A stretch of DNA of 38,782 nt from Candolleomyces eurysporus (taxonomy: Eukaryota > Basidiomycota > Agaricomycetes > Agaricales > Psathyrellaceae), in the NCBI GenBank assembly GCA_027579435.1, contig JANBPK010000988.1, positions 1-38,782 on the forward strand, in the 5' to 3' direction. A program made the position numbers and the translations under genes. Below are positions 28,811 through 38,782 of the stretch, piece after piece. Below the pieces are notes generated by a model that searched no databases, was not told where the DNA came from, and was given only the letters and a program-made list of their open reading frames with translations. How positions within the stretch are numbered: position 1 is the stretch's first letter; each line of letters opens with the position of its first letter.

Positions 28811-30863
28811 TCACAGGCTCTGTGTTGACGAAAACCCTGCATTGCGCTCTTTCAAGTGAAAAAATCGGTGGCGTAGGAGGCGCCACCTGTTTGGAGTCTT
28901 CCAATGGGCGGACTTGAGCGCCTCGATCAGTCCACTCCTGACGTACCTGCAGCTGGGGCGGCACTGGGTATACCAATGACACTGCAAAGAAAAGGTCAGA
29001 ACTTGCCAGACATTCAAGGGCTCAGTTAATTGCACTCACTGACGCATGGACACTGCAAAAGACATAGTTCAGAGAAGGGCTACTACTAGTAGTACCGCTC
29101 TCCCAATAGCTTGCCAAATAATGTTGTGCCCACCAGGCTACATCACAGGATAAAATCATTGTGTCCAGGTGGCTCGTGTCCTTGGCGGATTCGGAAAAGA
29201 CATTTGCAAGGATATTGCGCCAAAAGAAGTAGGCGAAGAAAACCCTCCTTTCGTGTGGGGTCAGGGAGCACTCTGGGCCTCTGCCTACAAAATATCGTCA
29301 GCCCAGTACTCAAGGAGACGGATCGACACTCACTCTTCCAAAGGTGCAAATATCGGTTTGCCAAGTATTCCAACACCACCTTCGACTCTACGTACAAATT
29401 TCCGGCCCTGGATCTCTCCTCTAGAAAGTCCACCAGGGACTTGTGATACAAGCCATACGGTGAGAGGTCATCTTCTATGGAAGGAATGAAAACCAACGAG
29501 CCGATATCTCTGAACACATGCGACGCTTGGCCAGGATACGATTCCAGATATAGACGAATAATAGCTGCTGGCACTGGTTCTGCGTGGGGCATAGGGGTGG
29601 GTTGTTGGTCGAAGAATTTTTCACGGAAAATCAGGTTGAGCCAGAGCACGATGAGGGGTGGATCTGGACTGGAGTAAAGAATGTGGGCGTACAGCGCGTC
29701 CAGAGGCGCGAGTGGATTCGTGGAAACCTTGATTCCAGGCAGCTTTAGAACCTGATTCAGCAGTTGGTCAGGATCCCCAACGGATCCTTCCATGAATCGC
29801 CCTATGGTCGCTACATAAATGAACTGCCCCGATGCGTTAGCGATCAGGGTTTGCCGTACGTCTCTGCTGGGCCAAGAAGAAGGGAAGTGACATCGACGTC
29901 GAATCCTGGCAAACTTGCTCTCGAGGAATAACGCCATGTCGGCATCTGGGTTGTACCTTTCGTCAAGGAACAATTTCCTCGTCACGGAGTGGGCAACCTC
30001 GGTGAAAAAGGACTGTATGGCGTGTTCAGGGCGACTGGCGATGACGATACGGAAGGGAAAGTCGGGATCGCTGGCAGCCTTCTTCAACACGGAGAGAATT
30101 TCCGTCTGATCCTCCTCTTTGGATCGAGGAGTCGCATTGCTTTGAGTCATATCGTGGTATTGATCTGCCTGGCATTCGTCGAGACCATCGATGAGGATGA
30201 CCTTGGGCCATTCCAGTAGTTGGGGCCGATTTTGACACGCTCGCAAGGGTTTCAGGATCAACTGATCAAGCTGTACATCCAACCTTTGCTCGAAGACTGC
30301 TGGATTGCGTTCGACGGTGGACAGGATCTGTTCTGCAACCTGATCCATGGCATCGTGCTGAACGAATTGATATGCTAGTGTAGGCACGAAATATCGCTTC
30401 GAGCGCCTACGAACTGAGCTGGAGAAAGATGAGAAGAAGAAGGTAGCACCGAGGATGCCCTTCCCCTGGCAGGTGTCGGCGACTGAGCCCATGATCGCAG
30501 TCTTTCCTGAGCCCGCCGGCCCCGTCACCCACATGATCTCCTTCGGTACATCGTCACTATCTCCATCACGCACCCAGCTGACAACTTCGTCCTGCACCGC
30601 AACCCTAGTTTCTGGGTGGCACTTCGGTGCATCGCAGCGCTCGGCGGAGTTGTGCAATGCTCCAGCTGCGATATGTTTTCGCAGCTCTTTTAGCAAAGCG
30701 TAGGTCAGTCCCAGAGTACCAATCCCCCGTTTTGGAACTACTCACTCTCGATAGAGCTTTTGGGTGGGCGTTCCTCATAGTGGTTATTATTGTAATACTT
30801 CGCATGGATATGAGTGTCCCCCTCGATGTTGAAGTTGCTGGCGTTCTTGAAATGGGAGGGCAT
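28811..30863 (-). CDS. NACHT (STAND) NTPase N3, four exons, 628 aa
   Basis: Exons: 30863-30746, 30686-29334, 29284-29040, 28981-28811; introns 59, 49 and 58 nt. Exon 1 is 39 residues (NFNIEGDTHIHAKYYNNN). The P-loop, LIDGLDEC and ASRPEHAI are intact. This copy has the longest exon 3: after SCDVAWW comes a 24-residue variable segment with a Ser run (SGTTSSSPS). The exon 2 loop after FREKFFDQ is proline-rich. The tail is CHWYTQCRPSC and ends FSSTQSL. The open frame extends upstream of the chosen ATG for about 156 codons, but the other copies do not keep such an extension and the ATG is at the same place in all four. The 5' flank is short here: no GH92 relic separates N3 from N4. Confidence 0.85.
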
Positions 30864-31337
30864 CGCGCTCAGTGCAGGAGGGGGTAGGAGATTGATACGG
30901 ACGTTGCACTCGCCTCGTAGCAACTCGCTCTTATGTATTGAAACATGCCGAAAATGTGTCCCAAGCCAGTGCTTTAGCTCACATGAGTGGGGCATTGCAT
31001 TTAAATTTGGGTGCCTATCAATGACCATGGAGACAAATTCTGATTGATGTATGTAGTTCGAATTTGGTTCAGTCTGATCTGTGATACACCGCCTGACAAA
31101 GATGGAGCGACTCACGAAACTTGATTCTCCAAGCTGTGTCCTCATCCCAAAGCGGGGTAGGTGTGGTCGAGTATCACGATGGACGCGTTCTTTAAACTCT
31201 GCCCAGAGCGCCAGGATGGTAGGCGTGCGCCGTTTGGATACTGCGAGTAGGAGTGGGTCCAGACCACGTCTGGGACAATTCAAGCATAGCGGTGCATGAC
31301 AAACTGGCCGCTCAGCAAGAACCAGCTCCATAGCATG
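30864..31337. other. Shortened spacer between N3 and N4
   Basis: It holds the 5' flank of N3, with a block at about 31200-31300 matching the flanks of N1 and N2, and no GH92 sequence. Compared with the other intervals (about 4 kb) nearly everything but the promoter side has been deleted. The open minus-strand frame is the upstream extension of N3 exon 1 and is probably untranslated. Confidence 0.5.
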
Positions 31338-31562
31338 AGGCTCTACAAAATGATTATGGGTCGGAATTAATTTTTATTACATAGTATAAGCTCTAATAAG
31401 TTCATAGTGATAATCTTGGTAGTCATACTCATACTGCTTGTCGAAATTAAGAGTCTGATCTCGTTTCTTGCTGGCTCGAACCAGCCGTTACTGTGAGGGA
31501 GGCTGAAAAAATGTGGCCAGGGACGTGGCAATAAGTATCACCCTCTACCTGAGCGCACGAAA
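31338..31562. repeat. Direct repeat copy 2, about 225 bp, 3' side of N4
   Basis: It matches 22206-22430 with few changes, including the hairpin word at 31470-31485. It is in the same place relative to its NACHT gene, so it was most simply carried along in the duplication. Confidence 0.75.
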
Positions 31563-31696
31563 ACTTTAATTTCTATTTTCTACAACTTCGGACCGGCACC
31601 CTGGGTACCGGTTCGAGTCCAAGTTTCAAAGGCGACGCGGCGAATCCATTTTGGCATGGTAGAGACTGGCGTCCCAACCCAAACACAATGAAACCA

Positions 31697-33704
31697 TTAG
31701 TACCCAAACCCTGCATCGTGCTCTTCCAAGTGAGAGAATCTGTGGCGTAGTAGGCGCCACCAGTTCGGGGTCTCCCAATTGGCGTCCTTCCCAAGGGCCT
31801 TGATCAATCCGCTTCTGACATGCTTGCAACTTGGGCGGCATCGGGTATACCAATGACACTATGAAGGAAAAGTCTGAGCCTGCGAAAGATTCAAAGACTT
31901 AGAGAATTGCACTCACCGTCGCATGGACGATGCAAAAGACGTAGTTGATAGAAACCTTATGGCCTGGCCACAGGCCGGCGACTTCCATATGACGCTGCAC
32001 CCACCAGGCTATATCACAGGACAAAATGGTTGTGTCCAGATGACGAGGCTCATTGGCAGACTCGGAAAGCACGTTCGAAAGAATTTCGCGCGAAAAGAAG
32101 TTGTCAAAGAAATCCTTCCTTTGCTGTGGGGTAAGAACGCGTTGTGGGCCTCTGCCTACAAAATATCTTTAGCCCAGTACCAAACGAGACGGATTAACAC
32201 CTACTTCTCCAAAGGTGGAAGTAACGGTCGATCAAGTGTTCCGACACCACCTTCGACTCTACGTACAGGTTTCCGGACCTGGATCTGTCCTGCAGAAAGT
32301 CCACCAGAGACTTGTGGTACAAGCGATACGGAGAGCCGCCATCTTCCATGGAAGGGATGTAAACCAACGAGTTGAGGTTTCTGAACACGTTGGAAGCTTG
32401 GCCAGGATACGATTCTAGAAATAAGCGGGCAACTCCTGCTGCCGTACTCGAGGGTAGGTAGCTTTCACGGAAAATTATGTTCAGCCAGAGAATACTGATG
32501 TGTGAGTCCGGACTGGAGTTGAGAATATGGGTGTACAGCGCGTCCAGAGGTGCGAGTGCATTGCTAGAGGCCGTGATGCCGGGCAGCTGTAGCAACTGCT
32601 TTAGGAGCTGAGTCAAATCACCATCGGACTCTTCCATGAATCGCCCTACGGTCGCGATGTAGATGAACTGTCCAGAAGCGTTGGCGATCAGGGTTCGGCG
32701 TATGGATTCGCTGGGCCAGGAAGGCGGCAGGTGACATCGACGTCGAATGCTCGCGAACTTGCTCTCGAGGAACAGCTCCATGTCGGCGTCTGGGTTGTAC
32801 TTCTCGTCGAGGAACAATTTCCTTGTCACGGAGTGTGCAACCTCGGTGAAAAACTGCTTGATGGCGTGTTCGGGACGACTGGCTATGACGATACGGAAGG
32901 GGAAATCGGGGTCGTTGGCAGCTTTCTTCAGTATGGAGAGAATTTCGGTTTGATCACCTTCTCTGGAGCGAGGAGGTGCGTTGCTTCGGGTCGTATCTTG
33001 GTATTGATCTGCTTCGCATTCGTCGAGACCATCGATGAGAATGACCTTTGGCCACTCTGGCAGAGGTGCGCGATTTCGACACGCTCGCAATGGCTCCAAT
33101 ATCAACTGATTGAACTGCACCTCCAGATTTTGCTCGAAGATCACAGGATTGTCTTCGATGGCAGAGAGGATTTGGGCTGCAACTTGGGTCATGGTTTTGT
33201 GCTGGACGAATTGATATGCCAGCGTCGGCACAAAATATCGCTTTGAGCGCCTATTCGCCGAACCGGAGAACGACGAGAAGAAATGGGTAGCACCGAGGAT
33301 GCCCTTCCTCTGACAGGTATCGGCGACTGAGCCCATGATGGCCGTCTTTCCCGAGCCTGCAGGCCCCGTCACCCACATGATCTCCTTGGGCATATCGTCA
33401 CTATCTCCATCACATATCCAGCTAACAACTTCGTCCTGCACCGCAACCCTGGTTTCTGGATGGCATTTCGGCGCGTCGCAGCGTTCGGCGGAGTTGTGCA
33501 ATGCTCCAGCCGCGATGTGTTCTCGCAACTCTTTCAGTACTAAAGTTAAGGTCAGTTCCAGAGTACCGATCTCCCGTTCCGAAGCCACTCACTCTCGATA
33601 GAGCTTTTGGGTGGGCGTTCACCATAGTGGTAGTAATTCTTCGCATAGATATGGGTGTCCCCTTCTATGTTGAAGTTGCTGGCGTTTTTAAAATAGGAGG
33701 ACAT
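31697..33704 (-). CDS. NACHT (STAND) NTPase N4, four exons, 612 aa
   Basis: Exons: 33704-33593, 33530-32205, 32155-31917, 31858-31697; introns 62, 49 and 58 nt. Exon 1 has the NFNIEGDTHIYAK word. The NACHT motifs match N1. The exon 2 loop is the shortest of the four (FRESYLPSSTAAG). The exon 3 variable segment reads MEVAGLWPGHKVS. The tail CHWYTRCRPSCK ends EEHDAGFGY. The intron 2 donor is GTAGGT as in N1, and intron retention would stop two residues on. Over most of the core N4 is closest to N3 by eye (shared TEVAHSVTRKLFLDE in place of the N1/N2 form), so N3/N4 and N1/N2 may be sister pairs. No fault is seen in the reading frame. Confidence 0.85.
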
Positions 33705-34182
33705 TCTGTTGAATATGAGTGGGTGAGCAGAGGTGAGATGAAAAGCCAAACGGATTAGCCTTTTGGCGGCTTGCATTCTTATACACCACACCATGCCCAA
33801 AACGTGTTCCAACGGGCCAACCCTGTGTTTGAACTGGAACATCGCATTAGGGCGCTTATCAGTGACGACTAGCTGTAACACATTGGTTTGCACAGAACAC
33901 GAGGCTTTCATATCATGCTCCACGGCTGTCATTTGTTTGAACACGTACCGCGAAACACTGGCTGACCCGGGACTCCAAAGCGGCATTGACTCGGTTCTTC
34001 ATCGCGCTTAATGCAATTGGGGCGCGGGGACCGGTAAGGAAGAAGTACAGACAAGACACTGCGAGCCACAATAGTTCTACCGTCTCATCGTTCTCAAAGC
34101 ACAGCGAACCTTAAAATGTGTTGCCAGGTTGTGCCTACAGCAGGTGCCCTGTTAAATCGCAGAAGTCAGCCAGACAATCCAG
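33705..34182. other. 5' flank of N4
   Basis: There is no independent gene. The minus-strand frame that runs into N4 exon 1 from 33986 is an unsupported extension. The block 34020-34185 matches the flanks of N1 and N2 and probably includes the promoter. Confidence 0.5.
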
Positions 34183-34345
34183 GATGCGGTGCAACGAAGA
34201 AGTACCGCATCAGCGGATAGTCTCGAGTAAGCGGATCGCTTACTCCACTTGCCGCCATCCGAGATGCGGTACAACGAGGGAGTGCCGCATCAGAGGATAG
34301 GCTAGAGTAAGCGGATCGCACAATCTACCTGCCGCCATCACCCAT
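34183..34345. repeat. 80-bp tandem duplication with nested inverted repeats
   Basis: GATGCGGT...ACCGCATC (34183-34211) and GATGCGGTAC...GTGCCGCATC (34263-34291) repeat with an 80-bp period. Unit 1 also has GAGTAAGCG-GAT-CGCTTACTC (34225-34245), a 9-bp stem with a 3-base loop that is broken in unit 2. Both units end with a TGCCGCCATC word. Confidence 0.75.
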
Positions 34346-34689
34346 GGCCAACTAGTTGAGTGATGCGCCTCTGCTCTAGATATTCACCCCACCCTTTCCG
34401 CTTTCCCAGTAGTCTGGGGCAGGACCAACTGACTTCAGCTTCGCCGACGGGCGCTTTGCTGTTCTCTCGCATCTTCCGGAGGGTCAGGCTCGTGGGCGGT
34501 CGACGATTTCTTCTGCCCGGCCGAACGCTGGGCGGCTTCCGTTCTGAGATCGTGATCGTCGCCGACGAGATCACGGGCTTGGTAGTCGATGTGCGAGAGA
34601 AAAAGGGAGGATAATTGTCAGCTACAGGCCCAACATCAAATGAGGGAAGATAAGAAAGAACGAAGAGTGTAGATATAAATTCGCGAAAA
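34346..34689. other. Spacer with no supportable gene
   Basis: Open frames on both strands overlap each other over 34360-34614 and resemble nothing known. The sequence follows the 3' limit of the P4 relic and may contain rearranged GH92 3' sequence, but I cannot align it. Confidence 0.35.
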
Positions 34690-35520
34690 AAACCAGAAGT
34701 TACGATACGAACCTCCTGCCGATCCCCACACTCCATCTCCAAATCCCCTTCGAGAGGCATACTACAATCTTTCTACACGGCTTCCCAACTCCTTGTCTTC
34801 CTGAGTGATTAAACCAGAAATGTGCTTGAACATGGCTTCGGCGTGGTGTTTATTTCGACGATGCTTTTCCACGCGGGTAGCCTGCCGCTCTTTAGTTTGC
34901 TTATTTGGGCGAGCGGGGTCGCAGAGAGAGGGGGGGAGAAGGTAAGGATAAGCAAGGAGATGAGAAACGAAGAGACTCACCTGTTGGTAATTTTGTAGCA
35001 TACTCCGAACCATCCCCAGGATACACTCGTGCGCGATGAGGATTTGAAGAGCTGGTATCGCTGTGCGTATCCTAACAACCAGCCACGGTCATTAGCTATC
35101 CGAAGAACGGTGTAGATGAAAAAGGAAATAGAGAGGAAGGAGGAGACCGACTTAAATCAAATACCTAGCACACGACTGTCCCTTGTGTGCCTGGTTATCG
35201 TACCCAACGTGTTCGCTAGAATACTTTGGGGAGACGTGAGTAAAAAACCAGCAGGAAACGATAGATTCATAGAAGCCTTACCTGCAACGAATGAACAACC
35301 CGTCTCAAAACGCCTGCTTCATCACCTCCACTTCCGCATCATCCTTCCCGCCCGCTTCAATCGTGGCCCTATTCAGTAACCCTGCCCACTCGGTACGCAC
35401 GTCAAGCTTTCCAATCGAGAATACCAGGTTTGGGGTTTGCTGATTTCTCGTCGCAGTCGTAATTGCGGGGTAGGCGTTGATAGCCAGGGTGCACCAAACA
35501 AGTGTCACCGGTTGCAGAGA
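34690..35520 (-). pseudogene. GH92 relic P4 (N-terminal half)
   Basis: Blocks in order on the minus strand: RTEWAGLLNRATIEAGG and VMKQAF followed by TGA (about 35405-35290); YSSEHVGYDNQAHKGQS (about 35230-35170); IANDRGWLLGY (about 35085); VRSMLQNYQQ (about 35010); FKHISGLITQEDKELGS (about 34830-34780). They match P1 block for block, but everything downstream of the RKD region is missing. The region between Q-rich and HAEAMFKH blocks has lost the VGTHAD exon part. The stop after KQAF also replaces a Ser codon in P1. Confidence 0.7.
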
Positions 35521-35659
35521 ACAGATGCAACAGGTTGCACTTTTCGTGATCGCAGGGCGTGTGAGCTCATTTCCAAGTACATTGACTAGATATGTACACT
35601 ATTAATAGTAAAAAATGTGTGCGTTGAGTTTAGAAGTCAATTAGATCGTCCAGGGAGGT

Positions 35660-36295
35660 GCACCGAGGGTCCTTTTACCTTCCAACACGACAAAGAGAGG
35701 AAGATGGAAGTTAGAAGGACCTTCCAACACGGCAAAGAAAGGAACATGGAGGGTGAAAATACCTTCCAACACGACGAAGAGAGGACGAAGGAAGGTATTT
35801 CTACCTTCCAACACAACGAAGAGAAGACGATGGAAGGTATTTCTACCTTCCGACACGACGGAGAGAGGAAGATGGAAGGTAGGAATACCTTCCAACACAA
35901 CAAAGAGACGACAATGGAAGGTATTTCTACCTTCCAACATGATGAAGAGAGGAAGATGGAATGTAGACAGACCTTCCAACACAACAGAGAGGCACGATGG
36001 AAGGTATTTCTACCTTCCAACACGATGAAGAGAGGAGGATGGAATGTAGACAGACCTTCCAACACAACAAAGAGAGGATGAAGGAAGGTATTTCTCCCTT
36101 CCAACACAACAAAGAGAGGATGAAGGAAGGTATTTCTCCCTTCCAACACAACAAAGAGAGGATGAAGGAAGGTATTTCTCCCTTCCAACACAACAAAGAG
36201 AGGATGAAGGAGGGTATTTCTACCTTCCAACACAACAAAGAGAGGACGATGGAAGGTATTTCCCCCTTCCAACCAACACGATAAAGAGAGAACGA
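35660..36295. repeat. 42-bp minisatellite, about 15 units, hairpin-forming
   Basis: The unit is about 42 bp (for example the TTTCTCCC words at 36091 and 36133) with the core CTTCCAACACAACAAAGAGA. Most units carry GGAAGGTA-TTTC-TACCTTCC, an 8-bp stem with a 4-base loop; some have GGAA in the loop. Because 42 is a multiple of three, all six frames repeat in register and give spurious 154- and 231-codon open frames on the two strands. Confidence 0.9.
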
Positions 36296-36815
36296 TTGAG
36301 GCAGAAGGTCCTTGTACCTTCCAATGTAACAAAGAGAAGAAAGTGGCGGGTGTGAATACCTTCCAGGTTGAGGCTAGAAGTGAATATGACCTTCCGACTC
36401 AACGGAGAGAGGTTCATAGTAGGTGTAAATAGCTTCAACTTGCGTTCTGGTTTGAGATTGGAAGTCAGTAACGCCTTCAAGAGAGAACAGCTGAAGTTCC
36501 CCATACCTTCCAATGCAATAAAAAGAGGAAGATGGAAGGTGTGAGTACCTTCCATTGAGGCTGGAAGTGAATACAACCTTCCAACTCAACGAAGAGCGGT
36601 CAATAGAAGGTTTAAATACCTTCAAATTGTGTTTTGGGTTGTGGTTGGACATCATTATCACCTTTGAGAGAGAACAGCTGGAACTCCTCATACCTTCCAG
36701 ATTGAGGCTGGAAGTGAATACAACCTTCTGACTCAATGGAGGGGGTCGATAGAAGGTGTAATACCTTCAAGTTGCGTAGCAGCTGAAGCTCCTTGTACCT
36801 TCCATGTTGGGGCCG
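36296..36815. repeat. Degenerate continuation of the minisatellite
   Basis: The words GAAGGT...ACCTTC recur with wider and uneven spacing (near 36340, 36400, 36540, 36605, 36690, 36750, 36800). The loop sequences change while the arms stay recognisable. It looks like an older part of the same array. Confidence 0.65.
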
Positions 36816-36965
36816 GAAGCCTAGCAAGATGTGAAGTTGAGTTTGGGAACTTCTGTATTTTCTTCTTACCTCGCATTTCAGATATGGTGCATAGGTCAGA
36901 TCCTTCAGTAATGGAGCAGCGGAAATTATTGAATACCAAAGAAGATTTTGCATACATCAACTATT

Positions 36966-38782
36966 CTACTTGTTGTCTAAGTTGAGCTCTGACAGGTGCT
37001 TAAGGGAACTAGGAGATCGCACATTGCTGGAATCGGAGTCACTTTTGCTGTTGCTGTAGAGGACCCTGGGATCGATATCGTGGTCGTTCTCGCTGTCCTC
37101 ATCCCTACCCTTACCCTTACCCTTATCCCTATAGCCAGCTGTAAACCCACCAATATCGGGTAGGGAGTGCGGACCCTTGCCCTTCTCAAACGTGTCCTCC
37201 TTCTCCTCATCCGAAATCTCCATATACTCAAGACGCCACTTCGAGGGTCCAGGCTCTGTCGTAGTCTCAGTAGCCTTTGCCTGATCAATCTGGGCGAGCA
37301 TAATGTCAACCCATTGCAGCATTTGAGACTCGGCAGAAACGCAGCTATCTTGAGTGTCATATTGATACAGGAATTCAAGTTTGACGTTGAGGTGACTGAG
37401 GATGCTGCACAGATAGAGGCGATCGCGCGGCTTCAATGGGGAAGCAAGGTAATTGGTAGCAGAGGTTGAAGGGGATACGATTGTTGTACGCTTCCAGAAG
37501 GAGAAATCGACAAGGACCTCGTTGAGAGTGCAGCCGAAATGCAACATCCAAATCCCATCTTTCGAGACAGGAAAGAACTTGAGAACCCTCTTGAGGGTAA
37601 AATTCGGGTTATATGAGTTCGGCTTCGGAGGCTTGACATTCCCCTCAGCGTCAACATGTGGTGGGCGATCGAGATAGCTTGTGTCTTTGAGGCCCTTTTT
37701 CGACTTCGTCGGTGGATATGCGATACCGGTCACCGGTTGGCCTGATTTAGGGTTGAAATTGTTGATCGCAGTAAGGTTGGTGATGGAATGATAAGGGCAC
37801 ATGGTCAGGCCATTGTTGAGGATAAAGGACGATGCTGCAAGCTTCATTGAGTGGGATGGAGCCTCTGGAAGGACTGGCTGCCCATGTCGGACCCAGGTGC
37901 GTGTACTGTGGCCAAGAGGAAGATTGTACTTGATGAAATTCCTGTAATCCTCCCTGGCGTCATCTACATGATCTCGAATGATCAGGAACAGTGAAAATAG
38001 GAAGGAAACAAAGTCTTACCATGAACAACATCTCTTTGATCCTCAGAGAGGTTGGCATAAATGTCAGGATGGTGATTAGATTTGGATTTGGCCGGTACAG
38101 CATCGTCGCCGTCCGCCTGCTCCTTGTCACTGATGTCGTCCTAAACAACAATGAGTCAATAGTAAGACGGGTCATGTCAATTCATCACGTACCAAGGCCA
38201 GCATTCCCTCCGTGTCAGCAGGATCACGGACAGCGCTCAAGCGCTTGGAGATTTGGGGCTTCTTAGTGGACTTCCTTTATTGCTTAATTTTGAGGGCAGG
38301 TCTATGTTGACGAGGCTTCAGAGGTTTGGTGGCGTCCACCTCCTCGTCATCGTCGTTGTCCTATACAATAATAAGTCAGCAGAAAAAAGCACGGATCAAA
38401 TGAATCACGTACCAAGGCCAGCATCCCCTCCATGTCAGCGGGGTTACAAACAGCACTCGAGTGGGCGTTTTGGGACTTCTTAGCGAACTTCCTCTCTTGC
38501 TCAACTTTGAGGGCAGGTTTACATTGACACGATTTCGGAGGTTTGGGGGTGTCGTCCTCGATGTCTGAGCTAGGTGGAGATGTGATCACCTTATGTCGAC
38601 ATGGTTTTGTAGGTTTGGGGATCTCGTCAACGTCTGAGCCAGGTCTAGTCTTGATCCTTTGTTTTCCTTCAGGGACGGGTGGTTGAGGCGGTTGGGGAAG
38701 TTCAAGGGGCACAGGCGACTTGAGAGGGTCAGGAACGGCAGGTAGAGGCGGTTGAGGAAGGTCGAGGGGCACAGGCAACTTG
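36966..38782 (-). CDS. 3' part of an unrecognised multi-exon gene (5' end off window)
   Basis: Exons: 38782 (open) to 38413, 38360-38193, 38140-38020, 37963-36966; introns 52, 52 and 56 nt, with GT-AG ends. The last intron could instead end at the CGAG at 37973, adding three codons. The first part is Pro/Leu/Val-rich, then there are charged stretches with KPPK words, then a globular last exon of about 330 residues, and a Lys/Gly/Asp-rich tail. I do not recognise a domain. The second exon begins with an acidic run and repeats the end of the first (RK..KK.Q...ADxEGMLAL), as part of a 220-bp duplication. It carries TAA at 38279-38277 where the first copy has a Glu codon. If that exon is skipped (168 nt, phase 0) the frame stays open. 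Confidence 0.6.

Noticed and set aside
31600..31630. GGTTCGAGTCC, an exact pol III B-box word, suggesting a tRNA
   Set aside because: The flanking bases do not form a T-arm stem, and no A box or acceptor stem fits at the right distance.
33552..33986. Upstream start for N4 at 33986 giving a longer first exon
   Set aside because: The extension is not kept in N1-N3, while the ATG at 33704 is at the same place in all four copies.
35660..36295. CRISPR array
   Set aside because: The units are contiguous with no unique spacers, and the genome is fungal.
35617..36332. Open frames of 154 codons (+) and 231 codons (-)
   Set aside because: They are products of a 42-bp repeat whose length is a multiple of three; both strands are open in register and the proteins are pure repeat.
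37105..37135. CCCTTA-like repeat resembling telomere sequence
   Set aside because: It is inside the last exon of the right-hand gene and encodes a Lys-Gly-Lys-Gly run; the six-base period is ACCCTT over only a few copies.

Overview
The window looks like nuclear DNA of a mushroom-forming basidiomycete (Agaricomycetes). The evidence is: spliced genes with 49-62 nt GT-AG introns carrying CTAAC/CTGAC-like branch sites, a Ty3-type retrotransposon whose RT and protease motifs are of the kind I associate with mushroom genomes, NACHT (STAND NTPase) genes in tandem, and decayed family-92 glycoside hydrolase (GH92, exo-alpha-mannosidase) genes. Species cannot be named from sequence alone. All exon coordinates below were worked out by hand from splice signals, frame and comparison between copies.

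Layout, left to right. 1-3500: low-information DNA with two short tandem-repeat blocks (about 4-330 and 2855-3255) and no gene I can support. 3768-5905 (+): a clean seven-exon gene for a 585-aa protein with an internal Cys6 motif of Zn2Cys6 spacing. 6511-8046 (+): a second spliced gene with an acidic/basic tail, damaged by one N frameshift and one TGA. 8051-16255 (-): a decayed Ty3/gypsy element (gag, protease, RT, RNase H, integrase, candidate primer-binding site and one candidate LTR). The second plus-strand gene stops 4 nt from the end of pol, so the two plus-strand genes may be antisense cargo of the same element.

16407-33704 (-): four paralogous NACHT genes, N1-N4. Each has the same four exons and no stop or frameshift in my models (612-628 aa). 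They share a short N-terminal exon, a NACHT core, and two C-terminal exons that form a compact tail with a C-x5-C-x3-C motif instead of WD40, ankyrin or TPR repeats. Between and after them lie GH92 pseudogenes (P1; P3 plus P2; P4). The duplicated unit was therefore NACHT plus GH92, about 6.2 kb long. The NACHT half stays open while the GH92 half has decayed.

34183-36815: palindrome-bearing tandem repeats, including a 42-bp minisatellite of about 15 units in which most units can fold as a hairpin. 36966-38782 (-): the 3' part of an unrecognised multi-exon gene with a 220-bp exon duplication, one copy carrying a TAA; it runs off the right edge.

The most interesting points are the four-gene NACHT array with its repeat-free C-terminal module and two variable segments, the contrast between intact NACHTs and dead GH92 neighbours, and the possible antisense cargo genes of the Ty3 element. 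No rRNA, tRNA or CRISPR was seen. Nine Ns sit at or next to homopolymers and at least two of them create false frameshifts.
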